Positions 1-5,824 of a DNA stretch of 27,044 nucleotides are shown here, in pieces. The position numbers and the translations under genes were made by a program. The DNA is taken from positions 1 to 27,044 of the forward strand of contig JBFGVE010000024.1 of NCBI GenBank assembly GCA_041565275.1, given 5' to 3'. Numbering within the stretch: the stretch's first letter is position 1; each line of letters begins with the position of its first letter. The stretch is from CAWUKT01 sp041565275. Lineage in GTDB: Bacteria; Bacteroidota; Bacteroidia; J057; JADKCL01. Below the pieces are notes generated by a model. The model did no database searches. It saw only the letters and a list, made by a program, of their open reading frames with translations, and was not told the DNA's origin.

Positions 1-1002
1 GAGAGGTTTAGAATCGCTAGGGTTGGAGTTGGCGACTCCTGGACCGGCAGGCATTGAGTTGCCAGGCTTGGAGTCTGCGACTCCTGGACCGGTAGGCTTG
101 CGGACAAGGCTTTCAAAAGCACCCTTGTGCAGCCGTACTTCCTCACCCCCGATCAGCACTTTGGCACTTTCACTCCCTCTTCCTCGGACAATGCCCTGCA
201 CATAGCCCAGACCGCTCTGGGAATACGAAGTGGTGGGCTGGTTGAGGATGATCTGCCTCGTCCCAGGAGCCTCTTCTACCACCAAACGTACGTTTTTGAC
301 CTGGTAGCACTGGGCAGCGTTCTCTGCTACAGAAAAACGAAGGACATTGTCGCCACGGCGAAGGGCAACAGGGTGAATGGCCTCTCGCTGGGGATACCAG
401 TTGCCATTATCGGTATCTGAAAAGTTGTTACCATCGGCACCTGCGAGGTAACCGCCAAAGGCGACCTGGTCGTTCAGGCTTTTGGGAAGCTGGCTCCCGC
501 TTTCAAGGCCCAACAGATCGTATTCCAGCCATACATCTTTACTTGGTGGCAGGTCACCGGGCAACTCTACATGGAAAATATTGTCCACAGGGCTGTCCAC
601 AGGACGATCTGGAGAGATGCCTACATGGCCCTGCCCAGGTCCAATGGCACGATAGATGCCGGAGGAAACCATGGGGGCAGCTGAGTTTGAAGGAACAGGT
701 GGGTTCGCAGAGACAGCCAGGTTTACAGTGTCCAATGGGTTTGCAGGGACCCCGATACTTGGCTCTGAAGGTGGAACGGATGGGGTTTCCGCTTTGGTCA
801 CAGGTGAACGGAGAGCCAAAGGCAGGTCACCTGAAGGAACATCACTGTACCGACCGGTTTCAGGACCGGGCCCTGCACAGGAGGTGACACAAAACAAGGC
901 CACAATGAGTAGGACAACGGAGAAACCAACCGAAGGGGTGATACCAAAGGCTTTGGATAATATCGTGCTCATAGTCGTGTTCTTGGTCATGGTCTTGGTC
1001 AT
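1..1002 (-). CDS. N-terminal part of a large putative lipoprotein, possibly SpvB/RHS-type (cut by left edge)
   Basis: The minus strand is open without a stop from ATG 1002 to the window edge (334 codons). The protein starts with a short hydrophilic stretch, then a hydrophobic segment at about residues 25-40 ending in the lipobox V-T-S-C with Cys42, so it should be a lipoprotein. A Pro/Ser/Ala-rich linker follows (about 43-115), then a compact domain (about 115-240) with phrases such as VWLEYDLLG, LNDQVAFGGY and DNVLRFSV. To me these resemble the N-terminal beta-rich region of large Bacteroidota SpvB/RHS-repeat proteins; this is recognition from memory, not a search. At about 300-334 a Pro/Gly-rich 15-residue unit (GPGVADS / GPGVANS) is repeated and continues off the edge. 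Start codons at 1002, 990 and 972 are all possible. It lies 25 bp behind the small secreted protein and is probably cotranscribed with it. No catalytic domain is visible in this part. Confidence 0.7.
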   Translation of the reverse strand, partial: MTKTMTKNTTMSTILSKAFGITPSVGFSVVLLIVALFCVTSCAGPGPETGRYSDVPSGDLPLALRSPVTKAETPSVPPSEPSIGVPANPLDTVNLAVSANPPVPSNSAAPMVSSGIYRAIGPGQGHVGISPDRPVDSPVDNIFHVELPGDLPPSKDVWLEYDLLGLESGSQLPKSLNDQVAFGGYLAGADGNNFSDTDNGNWYPQREAIHPVALRRGDNVLRFSVAENAAQCYQVKNVRLVVEEAPGTRQIILNQPTTSYSQSGLGYVQGIVRGRGSESAKVLIGGEEVRLHKGAFESLVRKPTGPGVADSKPGNSMPAGPGVANSNPSDSKPL

Positions 1003-1012
1003 AGTCGTGTTC
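970..1012. repeat. 30-bp direct repeat at the lipoprotein start
   Basis: The 13-bp word CATAGTCGTGTTC occurs at 970-982 and again at 1000-1012, a period of exactly 30 bp (10 codons). The DNA between is itself made of GGTCATGGTCTTGGTCAT-like hexamers. On the minus strand this gives the peptide MTKTMTKNTTMST and places three in-frame ATG codons at 1002, 990 and 972. Repeat slippage here would add or remove start codons without shifting the frame. Confidence 0.7.
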
Positions 1013-1027
1013 AGTTTTTGGTAATGG

Positions 1028-1321
1028 TCAATTATAGGATCTCTTTTTGCCACAGGTATAGTCTTTCGCTGCACCCCGCAGTTCGTAGTGGCAAGCTACC
1101 GCAGCCCGGAGCTTCAGCTTGATCTTACAGGTCGCCTCCTTGAAGCGGGCTCTCCAAAATCCACTGGAGGCGTCATACTCACCGGAACGAAGCCACACCA
1201 GGGGAGAGGAAACCGTAGTGTTTTGGGCGGGGAGGACAGAAAGACCGCCCATTACACCGACCATTACCAAAGTCAGCAACAGAATCAATCGCGAAGAGAT
1301 AAAAGCACTTGTCGTTCTCAT
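1028..1321 (-). CDS. small secreted protein of unknown function (97 aa)
   Basis: I do not recognise the family. The protein has a clear signal peptide: an N-terminal arginine, a hydrophobic core at about residues 11-30 and a likely cleavage after PAQ near residue 33. The mature part is about 64 residues, rich in aromatic and basic residues, with three cysteines (65, 77, 90) and a strongly basic C-terminus (GKKRSYN). A GTG codon at 1357 would add 12 residues in the same frame, but the ATG at 1321 puts the arginine directly before the hydrophobic core and is preferred. The stop lies 25 bp upstream of the lipoprotein start on the same strand, so the two are likely one transcript. It could be a small partner of the lipoprotein or an independent secreted peptide. 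Coding is supported by the intact signal peptide and the gene order rather than by homology. Confidence 0.55.
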   Translation of the reverse strand: MRTTSAFISSRLILLLTLVMVGVMGGLSVLPAQNTTVSSPLVWLRSGEYDASSGFWRARFKEATCKIKLKLRAAVACHYELRGAAKDYTCGKKRSYN

Positions 1322-2576
1322 ATACAATCCATTAGTCAAGGAGTGAGAGGTAGACACGGTAATCTAATCAAAACAATGGGAACAAAGCTAGTAATTCAGT
1401 ACGAAATAGGAAAATGTTGGCCCATTATTTAGTGGTTATCCATACAAAAAATAGCCTTAAACGGCAGGAAACATTGATTCGGGCTCTTGTCGCTCAAGTC
1501 CCGGAAGACACCCGGGTTGATTACCGACCACAACCTCAATGGGCTTCGAAATGTAAATCAGTTGTGTACAGAATTCATCCAAGTTGGAGGCAGAACACAT
1601 CTCGTTTGGGGTCGCAGAATAACCTGATTTTGATTAAGAGTACAAAATGATTGTCCCCGGACTATAATTTGGCTGCGGGTAGTGTACAATGCGAATGGTT
1701 TCGGAGTACTAAACGTAACTTTCCGGCGTACAATTGATTTGTATGCGGAGTTCAATCATTAATGGCCGGGATTAATCCCGGATGTACCCGGGCACAGCCC
1801 GGTACTGGTTCAGAGTGCATCCCGGCTATACCCGGGGCACAGCCCGGTAATGGTTCGGAATACATTCCGGCTGTACCCGGGACACAGCCCGGTAATGGTT
1901 CAGAGTACATTCCAGTTGAGTACAGATTACAGCTTGGTAATGGATCAGAGTGTATCCCGGGTGAGTACGGAATACACCCCGGTCGTAGTCGTAAATACAT
2001 CCCGGTTAACTACAGGATACAATCCAGTTGTTTCAGGATACACCCTGGTAATGGTCAGCTTACATCCCAGTTGGAGGCACAGTACTATTCAATTACATCC
2101 GAAATACAAACCCGGTGTAGTTACAGTACATCTGGGTTGGGGTCCAGAGTACAACTTGAGCAGGGTCCGGAGTACAACCTGCTCGGGGTCCGGAGTGCAC
2201 CCTGATCAGGGTCCGGACCCCAACCCAATCGGAGTGGAAAGCACATCCCGGTGAGGTCAAGAGTGTGACCCAATGGAGTCGGAATTACAATCCGGTTGCA
2301 TTCCGGGTACAACACCTTTGAACAGTAGGACCATAAACTGCACATTTGACTGCAGGAACCGGTTAATTGTCCGGAGGCAGCCATCAGTGTCTCAAGGGTA
2401 GCCAGGTCCTGAAGATGGCTGTCGAGCCTCAAACCTTTACCTGCTGAAAAGTACATTTTTTACCGAAGGAATAATGCTATTTATAATTTTACCGTTGTTT
2501 TGCTTCGGGTCATATGGTCAATCTCTTCGGTTAAGCCACTTGTGCCCTTTACTCCAATAAGTTTTTCAGAACAGCT
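1322..2576. other. long intergenic region without a convincing gene
   Basis: This is 1.25 kb between a minus-strand and a plus-strand gene, so it must hold the promoters of both. Its first 200 bp are AT-richer and unremarkable. From about 1540 to 2330 nearly everything is built from degenerate words of the type TACA-NN-CCGGT-NN-GG, best ordered as a 45-bp array at 1784-2060 (listed separately). Reading frames of 75-147 codons exist on both strands, but they follow the repeat and resemble no protein I know. The last 100 bp before 2577 are AT-rich (around 2455-2500) and may carry the promoter of the SGNH gene; I could not find a full TAnnTTTG box there. Confidence 0.6.
1784..2060. repeat. 45-bp degenerate minisatellite, about six units
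   Basis: Equivalent points of the word CACAGCCCGGTA and its variants fall at 1793, 1838, 1883, 1928, 1973 and 2018, exactly 45 bp apart each time. The first three units are the most alike, with CACAGCCCGGTA present in all of them (one reads ACTGG rather than AATGG after it); later units drift. Each unit is itself two related halves of about 22-23 bp (compare ACAGCCCGG with TACATTCCGG). After 2018 the spacing becomes 43 and 44 bp, and single half-units continue to about 2330 (for example GGGTCCGGAGTACAACCTG around 2165-2190). There are no unique spacers, so this is not a CRISPR array. Both strands contain many CCCGG/CCGGG palindromic cores. The period is a multiple of three, which is why several frames stay open through it. 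Confidence 0.8.
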
Positions 2577-3920
2577 ATGGACAATACATCTCAGGCCAGG
2601 TTCAACTATCAAGTCATCATAGGATGTATCCTGTTGGCAGCGGCCCTGGGGGTCAATTACTTCACAATTCCCTTCCTCCAGGAAATAGGATGGTATCCTG
2701 TTCTCTACAGCTTCCATCTCCACGAAAGTGACCTCTTTATTTACCTGCCTACTGCTTTTGACCTGGTATGTATTGTCACGGCGCTGATCCTGGTACGGGG
2801 AAGGAAGAGCCTGAGGTCCCTGGTCACCCATTCATTTGCCTATAACCTTTTCCTCCTGGCGACTGCGTTTGTTATCTTTTTCGGGATCAATGGCATTTCC
2901 CCCGGACGGTACAAGGTCATTCATATCCTCCTTATTCTCTGTATATTCTTCTTGCTGACCAATTGCCTTTACTTCTCGGTGATAAGGGAGCGGCAGAGGC
3001 ACATTCCCAATTTCTTCAAGAACATGGCCCTGGTGCTCTATGCGCTGGTATTTATCTTCCTGGTCCTTGAAGTGGTGTTCATGTTCATTACGCAATCCCA
3101 CCGATACAATGGCTCTTTGAGTTCTCGGTCTTGGTTCAATAAGTACTATGATCTCAATTCGGAAGGTTACCGTGACCATGAGCACGACCGGGAGGCGGAA
3201 AATGGAAAGACCAAGATCATGGTGCTGGGAGACTCATTTGCGGAGGGGCATGGAGTTGCAGATCCGGCGGACCGGTTTTCAGATGTTTTAGGTGCTTACC
3301 TGCCAGGATCCTACCAGGTCCACAATCTCGGGAAGGGGGGATCGGATGTCAGGAATGCCTTGGAGCGTTTGAAGAAATATCCATTTACACCGGATTTGCT
3401 GGTATACGCTTATTACCCCAATGACATGGAAAACGATTGTCAAGCGGCGGGGATGGAAATGGTGCGTATTCCACACATGGAGGAGGTTCCGGGGATCTTC
3501 CGGTATTTTGTAAAGCGGTCTTATATGATCAATTACATTTATTGGAAATTCCCGCATGGCAGCGATCTCTTCAATTACCGGGACTATCTGGCCGGTTGCT
3601 ACGGCGACAGTACTGCCTTGGAAATTCACCTGGGACGCTTAGACGCTATGCAGGACTATGCGGATTCTCTGGGTATTCACATGGTAACGGTTATCTTTCC
3701 TTTCCTGGAGGCGGTTGATTCCACACGATTTACCGCTGAGCCTATCGTAGATCACCTGACTGCTACAGGAGGCTATTTTATCGATGTAGGAGCGATGCTC
3801 CGCGGTCGTCCTGCCGAAGAGCTGATCATCAATATCAACGATGCCCACGCCAATGAGGCGGTGCACAAGGAAGTTGGCGATAGCCTTTACCACTACCTGA
3901 GATCAAACTCTTTGTTGTAG
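2577..3920 (+). CDS. membrane-anchored SGNH/GDSL-family hydrolase
   Basis: The 447-residue protein has an N-terminal membrane half with about five hydrophobic segments (roughly 12-32, 58-73, 87-104, 113-134, 149-172) and a C-terminal SGNH-hydrolase-like domain from about residue 210. Block I is VLGDSFAEGHG with the probable nucleophile Ser220. LGKGGSD (251-257) fits the block II glycine region, YPNDMEND (280-287) gives the block III asparagine, and NDAHANEAVH (421-430) has the Asp-x-His pair Asp422/His424 of block V. Such domains deacetylate or transfer acyl groups on surface glycans, peptidoglycan or exopolysaccharide; the substrate here is unknown. An odd number of helices after a cytoplasmic N-terminus would place the catalytic domain outside. 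No carbohydrate gene cluster is next to it. The gene is convergent with the Ppx gene, and a tandem-repeat patch lies between them. Confidence 0.8.
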   Translation: MDNTSQARFNYQVIIGCILLAAALGVNYFTIPFLQEIGWYPVLYSFHLHESDLFIYLPTAFDLVCIVTALILVRGRKSLRSLVTHSFAYNLFLLATAFVIFFGINGISPGRYKVIHILLILCIFFLLTNCLYFSVIRERQRHIPNFFKNMALVLYALVFIFLVLEVVFMFITQSHRYNGSLSSRSWFNKYYDLNSEGYRDHEHDREAENGKTKIMVLGDSFAEGHGVADPADRFSDVLGAYLPGSYQVHNLGKGGSDVRNALERLKKYPFTPDLLVYAYYPNDMENDCQAAGMEMVRIPHMEEVPGIFRYFVKRSYMINYIYWKFPHGSDLFNYRDYLAGCYGDSTALEIHLGRLDAMQDYADSLGIHMVTVIFPFLEAVDSTRFTAEPIVDHLTATGGYFIDVGAMLRGRPAEELIININDAHANEAVHKEVGDSLYHYLRSNSLL

Positions 3921-3934
3921 GATTTCCTATTGGA

Positions 3935-4006
3935 GGAACTATCTGGTGTGGCTCCCCGGGAACTCCCTGGTGTGGCTCCCCGGGAACTATCTGGTGTGGC
4001 TCCCCG
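3935..4006. repeat. three tandem 24-bp units
   Basis: The units are 3935-3958, 3959-3982 and 3983-4006. Units 1 and 3 are identical; unit 2 differs only where ACTAT is replaced by ACTCC. Each ends in GTGTGGCTCCCCG. The array starts 15 bp after the stop codon of the SGNH gene and lies in the convergent intergenic space. Confidence 0.9.
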
Positions 4007-4080
4007 GGAGGTCACTCTGTAGCCATCAAGCCTGTACGAGCTCCCCAGGAGGCCATCTCGCAGCCATCAGGCTTGTTCGA
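4007..4080. repeat. diverged 41-bp period repeat overlapping the 3' end of the Ppx gene
   Basis: The 33-bp blocks 4007-4039 and 4048-4080 match at 24 of 33 positions by my count, with nearly all differences being C/T or A/G transitions. They share GGAGG, AGCCATCA and the ending CGA. The 8-bp spacer GCTCCCCA resembles the end of the 24-bp units just before it. The second block contains the stop codon (4067-4069) and last codons of the minus-strand Ppx gene, so the repeat reaches into coding sequence. Confidence 0.65.
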
Positions 4081-5620
4081 TCAGGATCTTCTTGTCAAGT
4101 ACTTGTTCCAGCAAGTTTTTTTGCAAGGCTGCTTCCTGAATTTCAATGTCTACAGGCTGGGTTGAATTCACCTGTATGCGAAGAGATTCTTTTTCGGTGA
4201 TAACTTTAACTGCTCCGACAAAACCTCTGTGTCCCCGGTCGAGGTTATCGGCAATTCTCAGGATGCCGGCCAGGGTGCGTACCATCAAACGTTGGCGCTG
4301 GTCCAGGACTTTGTAGTGGAAGTGATCTCTTGTAGGGAGGCTTTTGCGGTGATAGCGGACCACATTTCCGAGTATAACCTGTTCGTCATGTGAAAACCCG
4401 CTCAGGTTGCTGTGCATGATGATGTACTGGCCATGTTTGTGGTGGCCGGATCGATTGATGAAATAACCCAGGTCATGACACAGGGCAGCATAGCGCAGAA
4501 TTTCCTTGGCATTTGCACCAAAGGAATGGAGATGGACACATTGGTTAAACAGGCTAAGGGCAATTTCACTGACCTTCAAAGCGTGACCGGGCCGGTACTG
4601 GTATTTTTGACAAAGGTTGCTGATGGCTTTGGCCCGGAGGTCCCGGGAAGCATTGCCTAGGAACTTGGTGATCTTGTCTTTTTCTTCTTCGATATATGAA
4701 AATAGAATACCTTCCTTCATAGCATAAAGGGAAACCATCATCTGTTCGACAGGCAATCTTTCCAGGAGTAAGTTGATCAAGATACTGGCCATGCCGATCA
4801 TGTCTACCCGCAAAGGATCCATACCGGGAATGGCAAGGCGTTTGCGGCGGCTATTGCCTAGGATCTGTGGGTGAACTTTCTGAAAATCCCCGGGAGCGAA
4901 CCTGTAGCTATTCAGTTTTTGGGAGGAAAGAATGTCTCCGTTTTGAAGGGCAATCATAGCTCCCAGGGTCTCAAAACTGCCGGATGAACCCACCATGAAG
5001 CGGATATTGAATTCGGTTAGCTCTTCGATCAATCCTTTGAGATGGTCCTCTAAGAAAGACCTTGCCTTTTTGATTTCTTTGGGAGAAATGGGGTCGGAGG
5101 GGGAGATGTACTCCAGCATTCTGGCAGCACCGATGGGGAGGCTTCTCAGCAGCTGGGCTTTTCCATCCCGACAGACGATAAACTCTACCGATCCGCCACC
5201 GATATCGACGATCAGCGTATCATCGGCAGGAGGGAGCATAACTCCGTTTCTCACACCCTGGTAAATGAGCGCTGCTTCTTCGTTGCCATTGATCACTTTA
5301 ACATCAATGCCCGCCTTTTCCTTGGCTGCCTTGACAAATTCATCCTTGTTGGAAGCACTTCGGATAGCCGAGGTCGCATAAGCCCTCACCTCATCGGCCC
5401 GCTTCGAATCGATCAGCTTACGGAACTTTCTCAATGCACTGATCCCCCTCTTGAAGGCTACAGGAGTGATCTCCTTGCGGTTGATTCCTCCTTCTCCTAA
5501 CCTGACAGGCTCCTTGAACTTCTCTTCAATTGAGAAATCTTCTCGTTCGTCGATGTTTGCAATCAACAATTGAAAAGTATTGGTGCCAAGATCAATGATG
5601 GCCAGCTTTTTCGCGTTCAT
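4067..5620 (-). CDS. exopolyphosphatase / pppGpp phosphatase (Ppx/GppA) with C-terminal HD domain
   Basis: The 517-residue protein belongs to the Ppx/GppA family, which releases phosphate from polyphosphate or converts pppGpp to ppGpp in the cytoplasm. The ASKHA-type core fills about residues 5-305: IDLGTN (9-14) is the first phosphate loop, NGNEEAAL (111-118) contains the expected catalytic glutamate, and DIGGGSVEF (139-147) is the second phosphate loop. An HD-type region follows (about 320-490) with His346, the His-Asp pair in CHDLG (382-383), GHHKHG (392-397) and RYH (422-424), as in two-domain Ppx enzymes. The length matches long Ppx forms. It is transcribed divergently from the RND exporter, with a TAnnTTTG box 38 bp upstream of the start. 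The last codons lie in a tandem-repeat block. Whether polyphosphate or pppGpp is the substrate cannot be told from sequence. Confidence 0.92.
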   Translation of the reverse strand: MNAKKLAIIDLGTNTFQLLIANIDEREDFSIEEKFKEPVRLGEGGINRKEITPVAFKRGISALRKFRKLIDSKRADEVRAYATSAIRSASNKDEFVKAAKEKAGIDVKVINGNEEAALIYQGVRNGVMLPPADDTLIVDIGGGSVEFIVCRDGKAQLLRSLPIGAARMLEYISPSDPISPKEIKKARSFLEDHLKGLIEELTEFNIRFMVGSSGSFETLGAMIALQNGDILSSQKLNSYRFAPGDFQKVHPQILGNSRRKRLAIPGMDPLRVDMIGMASILINLLLERLPVEQMMVSLYAMKEGILFSYIEEEKDKITKFLGNASRDLRAKAISNLCQKYQYRPGHALKVSEIALSLFNQCVHLHSFGANAKEILRYAALCHDLGYFINRSGHHKHGQYIIMHSNLSGFSHDEQVILGNVVRYHRKSLPTRDHFHYKVLDQRQRLMVRTLAGILRIADNLDRGHRGFVGAVKVITEKESLRIQVNSTQPVDIEIQEAALQKNLLEQVLDKKILIEQA

Positions 5621-5657
5621 TCCCCTTTTTTATTTAAGACAGCCAATTACGGGCATT

Positions 5658-5665
5658 CAAAGTTA
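5658..5665 (-). promoter_or_regulatory. putative Bacteroidota -7 box for the Ppx gene
   Basis: Read on the minus strand this is TAACTTTG, a full match to the TAnnTTTG -7 element of the Bacteroidota housekeeping sigma factor. It lies 38 nt upstream of the ATG at 5620. No clear TTTG -33 element is visible about 20 nt further up, so support rests on the one box and its position. Confidence 0.4.
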
Positions 5666-5824
5666 ATCACGAAATGCGTTTTCCACATCCGGGAGATTGG
5701 ACTGTCCCGGACGAATACTTTTTGTGTCCTTGAAGACAAAACCTCAGCTTTGCGGTTTAGATATACATGTAAAACCTCCTGCGGCCTTATTGATGTGGTG
5801 GGCCGAACGATTTTAATCCCCGGT

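Noticed and set aside
656..1024. 122-codon plus-strand frame with a hydrophobic C-terminus
   Set aside because: It is antisense to the lipoprotein. Its hydrophobic end (IVLIVVFLVMVLVIVVF) arises from the GGTCAT/GTCGTG repeat and the complement of the signal peptide.
1762..2205. 147-codon plus-strand frame with 15-residue NGSEYIP-type repeats, and an 82-codon minus-strand frame over the same DNA (1752-2000)
   Set aside because: Both frames stay open because the DNA repeat period is 45 bp. The periodic DNA continues past them with 43/44-bp steps that would break a coding frame, there is no signal peptide or domain, and the two strands are equally open.
1784..2330. Possible CRISPR array
   Set aside because: Units are directly adjoining and degenerate, with no conserved repeat separated by unique spacers, and no cas-like gene is in the window.
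2121..2456. 111-codon minus-strand frame
   Set aside because: Half of it lies in the minisatellite and the rest matches nothing I recognise. There is no coding context, so it is treated as chance.
5570..5824. N-terminal extension of the RND exporter by 85 residues
   Set aside because: It overlaps the start of the divergent Ppx gene and its promoter box, and its residues do not look like the N-terminus of MMPL proteins, which begin just before helix 1.
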